DNA of 64,000 nucleotides from an uncultured Luminiphilus sp. (GCA_943789425.1 CALSUB010000001.1:224243-288242), one strand, 5' to 3'. Positions 35,890 to 46,616 are shown, counted from the first letter of the stretch. Notes: generated from the letters alone by a model not told the origin. Made by a program: numbers and translations.

Positions 35890-37542
35890 GTGGAAAGAGA
35901 ATCCATGGAATTTGACGTCGTCGTCGTTGGAGCGGGCCCTGCCGGTCTCAGCGCCGCGATTCGTGTCATGCAGCTCGCAGAATCGGAGGGGCGTGAAACA
36001 ACCGTCTGCGTCGTCGAGAAGGGCTCAGAGGTCGGTGCACACATTCTCTCTGGTGCCGTGCTTGAGCCCAGAGCACTCGAAGAGCTATTTCCCGATTGGA
36101 GAGATCGTGGCGCGCCACTGAATACCCCAGTCGCGGGAGACACCTTCTATTTCTACACCAGCGACAAGAAGGCAATCAAACTTCCTGGGTTTGCTATCCC
36201 GAAACCCACCCACAATGATGGTAACTACATTGTCTCAATGGGTAATGTCTGTCGTTGGCTAGCCGAGCAAGCCGAGGCGTTAGGCGTCGAAGTGTATCCC
36301 GGGTTCTCCGCCGCTGAGGTCCTCTTCAACGAGGACGGTGCCGTCAAGGGTATCGCTACCGGCGAAATGGGCGTAGGTGCCGATGGGCAACACAAAGACA
36401 GTTATGTGCCCAGCATGGAGCTGCATGCGACTTACACCTTATTTGCCGAAGGCTGCCGAGGTCACCTGGGCAAGCAATTAATTCAGCATTACGGGCTCGA
36501 TAGCGACAAAGACCCTCAACATTACGGCATCGGGATAAAGGAAGTCTGGAAGATAGACCCTGCAAAACATCAAGAAGGTCTGGTCGTGCACGGCATTGGC
36601 TGGCCGCTCTCTGAGTCCGGCTCAAGCGGTGGTGCATTTTTGTACCACGCAGAAAACCACGAAGTGTACTTGGGGCTTATTGCCGACTTGAATTATCGCA
36701 ACCCCTACCTCAGTCCGTTTGAAGAATTTCAACGCTGGAAGACGCACCCAAAAACACGTGAAGTACTCGAGGGCGGAGAGCGCATTGCCTATGGCGCAAG
36801 AGCGTTGGCAAAAGGCGGTAAGAATTCACTGCCGGACATGGCTTTTCCAGGTGGCGTCCTGATCGGCTGTGACGCCGGCACGCTCAATAGCGTCAAAATA
36901 AAAGGCAATCACACCGCGATGAAAAGCGGGATGTTGGCAGCGGAGAGTGTCATGGCCGCCCTGCAAACCGATGGGGCTGCCCCTGCCCGCTTAGAAGATT
37001 TTAGCGCGCGCATTAATGACTCTTGGCTCGGTAAAGAGTTGCATAGTTCACGCAACTTTTCGGGATTCATGCATAAATTTGGCACCTTGCTGGGTGCGGC
37101 AATGGTGTGGATTGATCAGAATATTTTTTCGGGGCGACTTCCCTTCACGTTACATGACTCGATACCCGATTACGCGTGCCTCGACGAGGCGGTCCAGTCC
37201 AAGAAGATTGACTACCCCAAACCCGACAACAAGCTGACCTTCGATCGTCTTTCTTCGGTCTTTTTGTCCAATACCAATCATGAGGAGGATCAGCCATGTC
37301 ATCTGACACTGGGCGATCCGAGTGTCCCGATTACCGTGAACCTCCCCAAATACGCCGAGCCTGCGCAGCGTTACTGCCCAGCGGGCGTCTACGAAATCGT
37401 AGAGGAAGCAGCTGGGCCACGATTTCAGATCAACGCCCAGAACTGTGTGCATTGCAAGACCTGCGACATTAAAGACCCTTCGCAAAATATCAACTGGGTG
37501 AGCCCGGAGGGTTTCGGCGGTCCAACTTATCCCAATATGTAG
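35890..37542 (+). CDS. etfD: Electron transfer flavoprotein:ubiquinone oxidoreductase
   Basis: Membrane-associated flavoprotein with a 4Fe-4S cluster that moves electrons from reduced ETF to quinone. The 550-residue protein has the FAD motif VVVGAGPAGLSAAIR (residues 11-25), EKGSEVGAHILSGAVLEPRAL, GWPLSESGSSGGAFLYH (quinone/membrane region) and FPGGVLIGCDAGTLN. The cluster Cys are in RYCPAGVYE and NCVHCKTCDIKDPSQNI, and the protein ends GFGGPTYPNM as usual. The GTG at 35890 gives MERESMEFDVVVVG, the beginning I know for this family; the ATG five codons later is possible. Divergent from etfBA by about 250 bases. Confidence 0.95.
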   Translation: MERESMEFDVVVVGAGPAGLSAAIRVMQLAESEGRETTVCVVEKGSEVGAHILSGAVLEPRALEELFPDWRDRGAPLNTPVAGDTFYFYTSDKKAIKLPGFAIPKPTHNDGNYIVSMGNVCRWLAEQAEALGVEVYPGFSAAEVLFNEDGAVKGIATGEMGVGADGQHKDSYVPSMELHATYTLFAEGCRGHLGKQLIQHYGLDSDKDPQHYGIGIKEVWKIDPAKHQEGLVVHGIGWPLSESGSSGGAFLYHAENHEVYLGLIADLNYRNPYLSPFEEFQRWKTHPKTREVLEGGERIAYGARALAKGGKNSLPDMAFPGGVLIGCDAGTLNSVKIKGNHTAMKSGMLAAESVMAALQTDGAAPARLEDFSARINDSWLGKELHSSRNFSGFMHKFGTLLGAAMVWIDQNIFSGRLPFTLHDSIPDYACLDEAVQSKKIDYPKPDNKLTFDRLSSVFLSNTNHEEDQPCHLTLGDPSVPITVNLPKYAEPAQRYCPAGVYEIVEEAAGPRFQINAQNCVHCKTCDIKDPSQNINWVSPEGFGGPTYPNM

Positions 37543-37557
37543 GCTGGGCCTCAAATG

Positions 37558-38145
37558 CTAGGCCAGATAAAAGCGGGCGCCGGCACTCTCGATACAGTGT
37601 GTCGCGTCCGCAAGCTCAGCCAAGCGATACCATGCGGGTCGTGAACAGAGCGCGGAGAGTCCATGCGGCAGCGTCACATACGCGGCACCATTAGCTCTCG
37701 GTTCCAAGCGCAAAGGGTATTGATCAGACACCACAAACCGACCCCCGGCGTTTAGCACTGCAATGAGTTCTGGTTCTCCGTCACTCACACCCTGCTCGAA
37801 ATCGTTAATGATTAAGGGATGCAGCGCTACCGATACGCGGCACTTTTCTACTGGCGTCACTAGAAAATAGTCGCCGTCGTCCTCTCGCCTCATAATACCT
37901 GCAAATAGCTGCCAGAGTTCTGCTCGCTTGATCGGCATGCCTTCGTGGTACCAAGTGCCGTCAACGCTAATGGCCATATCAACATCGCCACAGAAATCGG
38001 GGTTCCAAAGGTGAAGCGGCGCAGGTTGCCGACCATTAATCGACGCCGTCTGGATGCTGCGCGCGGCAGCATGGTGTCGGTCCGGCACGCTCCCTAACAG
38101 GTTTTGTAGCTTACTATCGCCGGTATCCGGTGGCTGCTCCGCCAT
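37558..38145 (-). CDS. DUF1285 family protein
   Basis: A 195-residue cytoplasmic protein matching DUF1285: PLHLWNPDFCGDVDMAISVD, GTWYHEGMPIKRAELWQLF, RREDDGDYFLVTPVEKCRV and a C-terminal segment ending ESAGARFYLA. The function of the family is unknown; a regulatory or signalling role has been proposed from its structure. It ends 15 bases from the convergent etfD gene without a visible terminator between them, and lies 32 bases downstream of ppiD, with which it may be cotranscribed. Confidence 0.87.
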   Translation of the reverse strand: MAEQPPDTGDSKLQNLLGSVPDRHHAAARSIQTASINGRQPAPLHLWNPDFCGDVDMAISVDGTWYHEGMPIKRAELWQLFAGIMRREDDGDYFLVTPVEKCRVSVALHPLIINDFEQGVSDGEPELIAVLNAGGRFVVSDQYPLRLEPRANGAAYVTLPHGLSALCSRPAWYRLAELADATHCIESAGARFYLA

Positions 38146-38177
38146 TAGTCCTTCCCCAGTGTCACCGCTGATTTGCG

Positions 38178-40055
38178 TCAGCGGAGAACGATATCCGACT
38201 CATTGCGCTGAAACAGCATGAATTCGCTAAAGCTTACTTGTTGCTGCTCGGTAGCGCGGCGGCTGCTCAGCTGGCCACGCTCGCCGACTGACAGTGCATC
38301 GACACTACCAGGTGCAACGCGCGCCAGCTGGACTACCGCATAGCCCTCCCCCGGAATTGACACGGTGCGCAACTGGGTGGTTTCTCCTGCCCTCATGCTA
38401 AACGCCGCATCGAGCACGGGTCGGGGCAACTGGCTCACTAAACGAGTAGCGGCTAATTCGACCCGCCAATCTAGACCTAGCGTTCGTGCAACCTCTTCTA
38501 ACGTCTCGCCACTCTCTAGGGCATCTTGAGCCGTGCTTTGAATTCCAGACAGCGCTGCGGTTTGCAACTCTGAGCGCAGCAATTCGATCACCTCAGTTTC
38601 CACCTCGCGAAATGGAGCGGTTTGAGGCGGACGCACCTCATGCACTCGCACTACCACAAAGCGTCGCTCTGCTAACTCCAGTACGTCACTGTTATTACCG
38701 TCAACTTTGACATCTTCAGCGAACGCCGCCGCTCGCAATCGCGCATCGGAAAAGACGCCCTGTCCTGCTTCGACGGTAAATGCGTCAGAGCGCATAACCG
38801 TGACACCCAGTGCGTCAGCGGGGCCGCTGAGGTCCGCCGCATTAAAGGCAGCATCGCGTAGCTCTTCGACGGCAACCAGCAGTGCCCTCTCGGCTTCCGC
38901 GGCCTCAATGGAATCACGCAATTCAGCTTTAACTGTTTCATAACTTACGGAAGTGCCGTCAATACGTTCTTCAAGTCGAATGATGTGCGTCCCCGCATCT
39001 GTCTCAACAGGTGCCGAAATATCACCGGGCAACACCAGTTCCGCAATGGCTTCTTCCATGGCATCTGGAAACGTAGTCCCGTCTGTAAATCCAAGCTCAC
39101 CGCCCATCGCTGCGGAACCGAGGTCGTCCGATAGCGCCGCAGCAACATCAGCAAAATCGACGCCGTCATCTAACTGGTCAGTCACTGTTAAAAGCCGATT
39201 GGTAAAATCTTGATCTGTCTCTTCTTCATTTTTCATGAGCAGTATGTGAGAAACCCTGGTTTGCTCTGATACCTGATATTCGTCTTTAACGGCTTCATAT
39301 TGTTCTCGCACTACCGCGTCATCCACCGCGACATCAAAGTCGCCCGGATTCAGTTCAATGTAATCAACTATTAACTGCTCTTGCGTGAAAAATAGCGATG
39401 CGTTATCGGTATAAAAAGCCCGCAATGCATCATCGGACAATGCAGAGTCGTCTAGCAGTGTATTGTCTGGCACCACTAAAAATCGCACATCCCGTTCTTC
39501 TGCCATGACATTGGCCGTTGCGCTTAATTCAGTCGGCGTAACAAATTCCGATTCGCTGATCGCCGCCTGCAATTGTGCAAGCACGATATCATCCGCTTGA
39601 GCGCGCCGAAATCGCTCGAGGGTATAGCCAGCGTTGGCTAGAACACTCTTATAAGCATCGGGGGAAAACTCGCCATTGAACTGGAAAGCCTCAATTGAGG
39701 TGATGGACTGGCTCACCTGTGCGCCTGACGCCACCAGCTGAAGAGCGGCCGTCTTCTGCAATAATAACGCCCGCTGAACCAATGAATCCAATGCCCGCGG
39801 CCGCAAACGCTCGTCGTCGAGTAGCGCTGGATCAATGTCCTCGCCAAGGATACTGATCAGCTGTCGTTTCTGTTGGGTAATCGCTTCTTGCAGTGCGAAA
39901 GGCGTGATTTCCTCGCCGTTGACCTCCGCGACGGATGTACCCGCCCCGCCAGGCAGGAGCGTCTCCAGGCCGAAGGCGGCGAAGGACAATACAATGAGAC
40001 CGATAATGACTTTGGCCGCTGTACTCTGCGTGCTTTGGCGCATTGTTTGAAGCAT
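38178..40055 (-). CDS. ppiD: Periplasmic folding chaperone PpiD (SurA-N and rotamase domains)
   Basis: Inner-membrane-anchored periplasmic chaperone that receives proteins leaving the Sec translocon. The 625-residue protein starts MLQTMRQSTQSTAAKVIIGL with a membrane helix (residues 16-36), followed by a SurA-N-like domain (VNGEEITPFALQEAITQQK) and a parvulin domain around 265-370 (TRVSHILLMKNEEET, then GGELGFTDGTTFPDAMEEAI). The long C-terminal helical part is typical. It follows hupB and lon in the classic lon-hupB-ppiD order, all on the minus strand. Confidence 0.95.
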   Translation of the reverse strand: MLQTMRQSTQSTAAKVIIGLIVLSFAAFGLETLLPGGAGTSVAEVNGEEITPFALQEAITQQKRQLISILGEDIDPALLDDERLRPRALDSLVQRALLLQKTAALQLVASGAQVSQSITSIEAFQFNGEFSPDAYKSVLANAGYTLERFRRAQADDIVLAQLQAAISESEFVTPTELSATANVMAEERDVRFLVVPDNTLLDDSALSDDALRAFYTDNASLFFTQEQLIVDYIELNPGDFDVAVDDAVVREQYEAVKDEYQVSEQTRVSHILLMKNEEETDQDFTNRLLTVTDQLDDGVDFADVAAALSDDLGSAAMGGELGFTDGTTFPDAMEEAIAELVLPGDISAPVETDAGTHIIRLEERIDGTSVSYETVKAELRDSIEAAEAERALLVAVEELRDAAFNAADLSGPADALGVTVMRSDAFTVEAGQGVFSDARLRAAAFAEDVKVDGNNSDVLELAERRFVVVRVHEVRPPQTAPFREVETEVIELLRSELQTAALSGIQSTAQDALESGETLEEVARTLGLDWRVELAATRLVSQLPRPVLDAAFSMRAGETTQLRTVSIPGEGYAVVQLARVAPGSVDALSVGERGQLSSRRATEQQQVSFSEFMLFQRNESDIVLR

Positions 40056-40160
40056 GGTGTGCTAGCTCTGTAGTGGCAGTCTCCGCTTACCGACCAACGG
40101 CTTGGCAACAGCGATTACCTACGAAGCGCTGCACCTTTGCCGACTAGTAAAGCGGGAATC

Positions 40161-40192
40161 AATATATAAAGAAGGCGCACTATGGCGCCTTC
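40161..40192 (-). terminator. Rho-independent terminator after hupB
   Basis: On the minus strand the perfect stem GAAGGCGC/GCGCCTTC (loop CATAGT) lies 39 bases downstream of the hupB stop and runs into TTTATATATT. This separates the hupB transcript from ppiD. Confidence 0.75.
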
Positions 40193-40230
40193 CAAGAACC
40201 GCCACCGAGTGGATGGCGAAGTAAACGATA

Positions 40231-40506
40231 TTACTTGTTCACCGCATCCTTTAACGCTTTCCCCGCCTTGAATCCGGGGGTGTTCGAGGCGGAAATCTGG
40301 ATCGTTTCACCTGTTCTTGGGTTGCGTCCCTGACGGGCTGCTCGAGCCTTAACAGCAAACGTTCCAAATCCTACCAGCGACACACTACCGCCTTTGGCAA
40401 GGGCTCCTGTAATCGCTCCGATGGCCGCATCGAGTGCTCGGCCTGCAGAGGCTTTCGAAAGATCCGCGTCAGCGGCGATGGCATCAATCAATTCATTCTT
40501 GTTCAC
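40231..40506 (-). CDS. hupB: DNA-binding protein HU-beta
   Basis: Small basic nucleoid protein that bends and compacts DNA as a dimer. The 91-residue protein carries the family signature [20 protein letters not shown] (residues 47-66), with the Pro-containing beta arm at RNPRTGE, and starts [19 protein letters not shown]. Its place between lon and ppiD identifies it as the HU-beta gene. It has its own terminator and a 110-base upstream gap from lon that can hold a promoter. Confidence 0.97.
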   Translation of the reverse strand: MNKNELIDAIAADADLSKASAGRALDAAIGAITGALAKGGSVSLVGFGTFAVKARAARQGRNPRTGETIQISASNTPGFKAGKALKDAVNK

Positions 40507-40616
40507 GTTAGTACCCCTCGAGTGTTTTGAGCTTAAGCTTCAGTGGCCAGTTAAGAGAGCCAGCGTATAGCCTACTCCTCTGCGCCCCCAACGGTCAACG
40601 CACCAAACGCTGGAAA

Positions 40617-43037
40617 TCAATGGGCTCTGGGCCGTTTGGGAGCCGTTTTGTCTGCCTCGGCGTCCTCACCTTGCGCAACGGGAGTCATGCCCTCTAGGTA
40701 GGCATCATCATCGAGCGCCTCGGGCAAGCGCTCAAGTGCGATCGATAGCACCTCATCGATCCATTTTACTGGTCGGATATCCACATTCTCCTTGATGTTA
40801 TCGGGCACCTCTTGCAAGTCTCGCTCATTCTCATGGGGGATAATCACTGTCTCAATGCCGCCCCGTTTAGCAGCCAGCAACTTCTCTTTGAGCCCACCAA
40901 TTGGCAGCACCTCACCTCTGAGAGTGATCTCTCCGGTCATCGCGACATCAGACCGCACAGGAATGTCAGTAAAGCTGCTCACCAGCGCAGTGCACATCGC
41001 AATCCCTGCGCTGGGCCCGTCTTTCGGCGTTGCGCCCTCCGGTACATGAATGTGCATATCCCGCGAATCATGGAGCTTGGCCGCAATACCGAGTGCCTGA
41101 GACTTAGCCCGGACGACCGTAATCGCCGCCTGAATTGACTCTTGCATGACGTCGCCCAGCGATCCTGTCTTGACCACACGGCCTTTACCCATGGTAGATG
41201 CGACTTCTATGGTGAGGAGTTCTCCCCCTACCGATGTCCATGCGAGCCCAGTGACCTGGCCAACCTTGTTCTCTTTTTCCGCGGTACCAAAATTGAATTT
41301 TCTGACGCCCAACACGTTTGACAGCATCTCAGGAGTCACTGACTGTCCCGGCTCCAGTTCCCCCAGCGCGAAGGCTTTGACCATTTTTCGGCACACTTTT
41401 GCGATTTGCCGTTCGAGGGAGCGCACGCCTGCCTCGCGCGTGTAATAGCGAATAATGTCCAGCGTGGCTTGCTCCGACAAACTCATTTCCTCGGGTTTTA
41501 ATCCGTTGAGCTTCGTTTGCTTTGGCGTTAGGTAACGCTGTGCGATATTAAGCTTTTCATCCTCGGTATAACCAGGAATTCGAATCACTTCCATTCGGTC
41601 CAACAGCGGCCCGGGAATATTCATGGTGTTAGAGGTACAGACAAACATGACGTCTGACAGGTCGTAGTCGACTTCGAGGTAATGATCGTTAAAGGCATGA
41701 TTCTGCTCTGGATCGAGCACCTCGAGCATCGCAGAGGCAGGATCACCCCGGTGATCCATGCCCATTTTATCGATCTCATCCAACAAGAATAGTGGGTTGC
41801 GAACGCCTGCTTTTGACATTTTCTGTATCAGCTTACCTGGCATTGAACCAATGTAAGTGCGCCGATGACCTCTAATCTCCGCCTCGTCCCTAACACCGCC
41901 AAGGGCCATACGAATAAACTTGCGATTAGTCGCCCTCGCGATCGACTCGCCCAGCGACGTCTTTCCCACGCCCGGTGGTCCCACCAGGCACAGAACTGGA
42001 CCCTTTAATTTCCTGACCCGCTTTTGAACGGCCAAATACTCCAAAATCCGCTCTTTGACTTCCTCTAATCCAAAGTGATCAGCATCCAGCACGCCCTGCG
42101 CTCGCTTGAGGTCATGCCGGACCTTACTGCGCTTTGACCACGGAATACTCACCATCCAGTCAAGGTAACCTCGAACAACCGACGCCTCTGCGGACATAGG
42201 CGACATCATCTTGAGCTTGCTCAGTTCTGCATTTGCCTTTTCGAAGGCTTCTTCCGACATCCGAGCTTCGTTGATTTTGTTTTGTAGATCGTCAATCTCG
42301 TTTGGCGCGTCGTCCATCTCGCCAAGCTCTTTCTGGATCGCCTTCATCTGTTCATTAAGATAGTACTCGCGCTGACTCTTCTCCATCTGTTTCTTAACGC
42401 GGCCGCGAATCCGTTTCTCAACCTGAAACACATCGATTTCAGCATCCATCAACGACTGAAGATGCGCAAGGCGCTCTGCAATATCGGAAATCTCAAGAAT
42501 CCGCTGCTTTTCATCTAACGCCATACTCATGTGCGCGGAAATAGTATCGGCCAGCCGGCCTGGCTCATCGATACCAGATAGAGAGGTGAGCACTTCTGCC
42601 GGCACTTTCTTACTGAGGCCCACATATCGCTCAAACTGTTCGACAGTGGCTTTCAACAGTGCGGCACTCTCACGCTCGGCCAGCGTATCGGTTTCTATCT
42701 CTCGTACCGTTGCGACAGCGAATGTCTCTTCTTCATCTACTGCAATAACAGCGGCTCTGTGGCCGCCTTCCACCAGCACCTTGATCGTGCCGTCGGGCAA
42801 CTTCAGCAGTTGCAATATGTTGGACACGGTGCCGACTTGATAGAGATCGTCTGCGCTGGGCTCGTCATCAGATGCGTTTCGTTGGGCTACCAGCAGCACC
42901 TGCTTGTTATCCAACATTGCGTGCTCGAGCGCATCGATCGAACGCTCCCTGCCGACAAAGAGCGGCAATACCATGTGGGGATACACTACGACGTCGCGCA
43001 ATGGCAATAATGGTAGTTGTTGGTCTGATTCAGTCAT
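40617..43037 (-). CDS. lon: ATP-dependent protease Lon
   Basis: Cytoplasmic AAA+ serine protease degrading damaged and short-lived regulatory proteins. About 806 residues: N-terminal substrate domain (LPLLPLRDVVVYPHMVLPLF), a helical linker (KKQMEKSQREYYLNEQMKAI), Walker A GPPGVGKTSLGESIA, Walker B PLFLLDEIDKM, and the Ser-Lys protease domain with PKDGPSAGIAMCTAL and GGLKEKLLAAKR. The start is set at the ATG at 43037 because GGAGGACAGC lies just before it; the frame also opens at a GTG five codons upstream that overlaps that ribosome site. The C-terminal tail after the protease domain is acidic then basic. Confidence 0.97.
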   Translation of the reverse strand: MTESDQQLPLLPLRDVVVYPHMVLPLFVGRERSIDALEHAMLDNKQVLLVAQRNASDDEPSADDLYQVGTVSNILQLLKLPDGTIKVLVEGGHRAAVIAVDEEETFAVATVREIETDTLAERESAALLKATVEQFERYVGLSKKVPAEVLTSLSGIDEPGRLADTISAHMSMALDEKQRILEISDIAERLAHLQSLMDAEIDVFQVEKRIRGRVKKQMEKSQREYYLNEQMKAIQKELGEMDDAPNEIDDLQNKINEARMSEEAFEKANAELSKLKMMSPMSAEASVVRGYLDWMVSIPWSKRSKVRHDLKRAQGVLDADHFGLEEVKERILEYLAVQKRVRKLKGPVLCLVGPPGVGKTSLGESIARATNRKFIRMALGGVRDEAEIRGHRRTYIGSMPGKLIQKMSKAGVRNPLFLLDEIDKMGMDHRGDPASAMLEVLDPEQNHAFNDHYLEVDYDLSDVMFVCTSNTMNIPGPLLDRMEVIRIPGYTEDEKLNIAQRYLTPKQTKLNGLKPEEMSLSEQATLDIIRYYTREAGVRSLERQIAKVCRKMVKAFALGELEPGQSVTPEMLSNVLGVRKFNFGTAEKENKVGQVTGLAWTSVGGELLTIEVASTMGKGRVVKTGSLGDVMQESIQAAITVVRAKSQALGIAAKLHDSRDMHIHVPEGATPKDGPSAGIAMCTALVSSFTDIPVRSDVAMTGEITLRGEVLPIGGLKEKLLAAKRGGIETVIIPHENERDLQEVPDNIKENVDIRPVKWIDEVLSIALERLPEALDDDAYLEGMTPVAQGEDAEADKTAPKRPRAH

Positions 43038-43173
43038 GCTGTCCTCCGTCACTACCTAAGAAGTGGGGGCTTAGCAGTCGATTTCAAGGCCACCCTGTCT
43101 AATAGTGATACCTTGCGGAGTCCTGACCGGATTGCTTTTCGGCAAGCGTAACCTAGTTGCTGTCAGCGGGGGC

Positions 43174-44460
43174 TTATTCCTCGCCAGCAGCGACTGCGGG
43201 AGCGGGTGTTTCGTAGACCAGTAGCGGTTCAGAATCGCCCGTGACTACGGATTCATCGACCACAATTTTCGCCACATCCGGTTGCGATGGAATCGTATAC
43301 ATGGACTCCAGCAAAATGCCCTCTAAGATCGAGCGCAAGCCCCGAGCGCCGGTCTTCCGCTCCATCGCTCGCAGAGCAACGGCCTGCAGCCCGTCATCAC
43401 GGAAGTCGATTTCGACGCCTTCCATCTCAAACATCCTTGCATACTGCTTGGTCAGCGCGTTTCGCGGCTCAGTCAAAATGCGGATAAGCGCCTCAGAATC
43501 AAGCTCCTCCAAGGTCGCAATAATGGGCAGTCGCCCCACAAACTCGGGGATCAATCCGTACTGCACGAGATCCTCTGGCTGCAAATCCGCAAGGGTTTCG
43601 CCAAAATTGCTGGTCTCATCTTACTCTTCACTTCAGCGCCGAAGCCGATGCCGCCTTTTTCGGAGCGATTGCGAATCACCTTGTCGAGGCCGGCAAAGGC
43701 GCCACCGCAGATAAAGAGGATATTACTGGTGTCGACCTGCAAGAATTCCTGTTGTGGATGTTTACGTCCACCTTGCGGTGGTACCGAGGCCACGGTGCCT
43801 TCGATCAGCTTGAGTAACGCCTGCTGAACCCCTTCGCCCGACACGTCCCGAGTGATCGAGGGGTTATCGGACTTGCGGGAAATCTTATCGATCTCATCAA
43901 TGTATACGATCCCCATTTGAGCGCGATCGACATCGTAATCGCACTTCTGTAGGAGCTTTTGAATGATGTTTTCAACATCTTCCCCTACATAACCCGCTTC
44001 CGTTAGCGTGGTCGCGTCGGCAATGGTAAAGGGCACGTCTAACAGCCGCGCTAGGGTTTCAGCGAGCAAGGTCTTACCAGAGCCTGTCGGTCCGACCAGT
44101 AAAATATTAGATTTGCTCAGCTCGACCTCGTCGAGTTTTGGCCAGCCGGTGAGGCATTCCGCAGCCGCTTGTAATGATTGTAAACCGCCACTGCCAGAAC
44201 GCGTTTGGCCTTTTGCTGGCCAATCACATATTGGTTCAGTATTTCGTTGATTTCAGCAGGAATAGGTAGCTTGGTGCTGCCTCCTCGCTCGAAGACTCCT
44301 GAATCTCCTCGCGAATAATATCGTTACAAAGGTCGACACACTCGTCGCAAATAAAGACGGAAGGGCCAGCGATCAGCTTTCGCACTTCGTTCTGGCTTTT
44401 GCCACAAAAAGAGCAATAGAGCAGTTTACCGCTGTCGCCTGATGTGGTCTCTTCTGTCAT
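43174..44460 (-). CDS. clpX: ClpX ATPase, frame broken three times
   Basis: AAA+ unfoldase that feeds ClpP. The pieces together give a standard ClpX of about 430 residues. From the ATG at 44460: zinc-binding domain [17 protein letters not shown] and [10 protein letters not shown]; then, after a missing base near 44272, [20 protein letters not shown]; after one near 44140, [20 protein letters not shown] (Walker A), [14 protein letters not shown] (Walker B) and [10 protein letters not shown]; after one near 43620, [20 protein letters not shown] and [16 protein letters not shown] to the stop at 43174. Every motif is intact and all three breaks are repaired by adding one base, so I take the breaks as sequencing errors. 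It lies between clpP and lon as in E. coli. Confidence 0.93.
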
Positions 44461-44553
44461 CCCTATATCCCGTTACGGCCTTACGTGCCGCAAAACTAAC
44501 TTGATCGGTTTTATCGGCGATTGCAAGTCGCCACCTGAGTGATCGCTAGTGGC

Positions 44554-45174
44554 TTATCGGCTGCTAATCACTTCATCCACCAGACCATACTCCACGCTTT
44601 GCTCCGCGCTCATGAAGCGGTCTCTCTCTGTGTCTCGTTCGATGACATCGATGGTCTGCCCAGTGTGGTCAGCCAACAACGAATTTAGCCTCTCTCTCAG
44701 GAACAATATTTCTTTTGCTTGAATTTCGATATCAGTCGCTTGCCCCTGTGCACCGCCGCTGGGTTGATGGATCATGGTTCGCGCATTGGGAAGGATAAAA
44801 CGCTTGCTTTTGGCACCACCACTGAGCAAAAACGCGCCCATGGAGGCGGCCTGACCGATGCACATGGTGCTGACATCTGGCTTTATAAACTGCATCGTGT
44901 CGTAAATCGACAACCCCGCCGTCACGGACCCGCCAGGGCTGTTGATGTATAAGGTGCACGTCCTTGTCAGGGTTTTCAGACTCTAAGAACAGTAACTTGC
45001 GCGACAATCAGATTCGCCATGTGATCCTCTATCGCTCCTACGATGAAAGATCACGCGCTCCTTTAAGAGCCGCGAGTAGATGTCAAAAGAACGCTCCCCT
45101 CGTGAAGTCTGCTCTATCACCATCGGCACCAAGCCGAGGTTTTGAGGGTCTAGCGGAAAATCGTGCTGACTCAT
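44554..45174 (-). CDS. clpP: ClpP protease subunit, frame broken three times
   Basis: Serine protease chamber of ClpXP and ClpAP. The reconstructed protein is about 206 residues: [20 protein letters not shown] and [12 protein letters not shown]; then, beyond extra bases near 45045, 44996 and 44950, [30 protein letters not shown] and [20 protein letters not shown]. The catalytic Ser is in [13 protein letters not shown] and the His in [10 protein letters not shown]; the Asp lies in the C-terminal half. The ATG at 45174 is chosen because AGGAG lies at the right distance; the frame also opens two codons upstream at GTG. Three breaks within 100 bases, each removable by deleting one base, leave conserved sequence untouched. 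Confidence 0.92.
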
Positions 45175-45186
45175 ACTCACTCCTAT

Positions 45187-46522
45187 CTATGCCTGCTCTG
45201 CAGACTGTGGACGCGCACGGGCTAGCGCATCTTCATAGCTCAGTTCGATGTCTTGGACTGCAGCGCCCGCCACCAGCTTGTCAACCACCGCGTCTTCAAG
45301 CACGCGTGATTCAATCCCCGCCAACTGTTCGTTCTCCGAGTAGTACCAGTTAATCACTTCCTCTGGATCTTGGTACGTCGAAGCGATTTCCTCTATTCGT
45401 TCTCTTATTTTAGCGGGCTCCGCCGTCAGCTCATACTGGCCAATCATTTCGGCAACGACGAGTCCCAGTTTCACCGCGTCTCTCCGCCTGCTCAGAGAAC
45501 ATCTCGTCCGGCAAAATGGAGGTTAAGTCCATGTCCTGCGGGACACCGCCCCCAAACTGCTGGAACATTTGCTGTCGCATCGCCTGTGTTTCTTGAGTAA
45601 TCAGCGAAGTCGGTAACTCGATGCTTTCATGCGCCACCGCAATTGCGTCCATCACCTGGGTCTTCACCGACGCTTCCACCGCATTGCGCAGTTCGCGCTC
45701 CATGTTCTGCTGCACCTCGGCACGAAATTCCTCTTCGGTGCCATCTGCCAAACCGTATTGTGCAAAAAGCGCACTATCGATCGGCGCCAATTCGAGTGTC
45801 TTGACCTCTTTAACAAGCACCTTAAACTCTACCGCGGCACCCGCTAAGTCCTCGCTCTGATAATCCTCTGGAAAGGTCAGGTTGAGGACCCTATTGTCGT
45901 TTGCTGCTGCGCCCACCAACCCGTCTTCAAAGCCTGGGATCATGCGGCCAGAACCGAGCTCTAATGAAGTGTCCTCACCTTTCCCCCCCTCAAAGGGTTC
46001 GTCGTCGCGAAACCCCTCAAAATCGATGACGACGGTATCACCCTCTTCTGCGGCGCGCTCAGCGACGACCAGCTCTCCCTGCTGCTTTCGGAACACCTCA
46101 ATGATGTTATCGACATCCGCATCGGTGACCGTCGCGGTTGGCTTTTCGATGACGAGATCGGTGATCTCCTGCACTTCAATGCTGGGGAAAATTTCAAAGG
46201 TAGCGGTGTACTCAACGTCCTGACCGGCGCCCATTTTCCTCGCCTCGATGCTGGGCTGGCCAGCGGGGCGGAGGTTTTCAGATATAACGGCTTCTTGGAA
46301 GGATTGGCTGATCACTTCGCCCAGTACCTCTTGTCGTACACCCTGGCCGAAACGTTGCTGCATAACGCGCATTGGGACCTTGCCGGGACGGAAACCCGGC
46401 AGCCTGACGTTGCTCGCCGCTTCTTTGAGGCGCTTCAGCACCGCCGAGTCAACTCGGTCTGCCGGCACACCAACGGTGACTCTTCGCTCTAACCCAGACA
46501 TTGTTTCTACGGAGACCCGCAT
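45187..46522 (-). CDS. tig: Trigger factor, frame broken once
   Basis: Ribosome-associated folding chaperone with peptidyl-prolyl isomerase activity. From the ATG at 46522 (after AGGAGCAAGAAC): ribosome-binding domain with LPGFRPGKVPMRVMQQRFG (residues 41-59), FKBP domain around 150-245 (EEGDTVVIDFEGFRDDEPF, then MIPGFEDGLVGA), and the helical chaperone domain. Near 45475 an extra G breaks the frame at EQAERR; the next frame continues VKLGLVVAEMIGQYELTAEP to the stop at 45187. Total about 445 residues, the usual length. First gene of the tig-clpP-clpX-lon series. Confidence 0.95.
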
Positions 46523-46616
46523 GTTCTTGCTCCTGAAATCCTAAAAATATTAGCCCGATAGACAAGCAGCCCTTGTTCGGCCGCGCCTTTTACTGACGCA
46601 ATGGCAGAATACTATA

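Noticed and set aside
43174..46522. Programmed frameshifting as a cause of the clpX/clpP/tig breaks
   Set aside because: There are no consistent slippery sites, the shifts go in both directions, and several occur within a few dozen bases.
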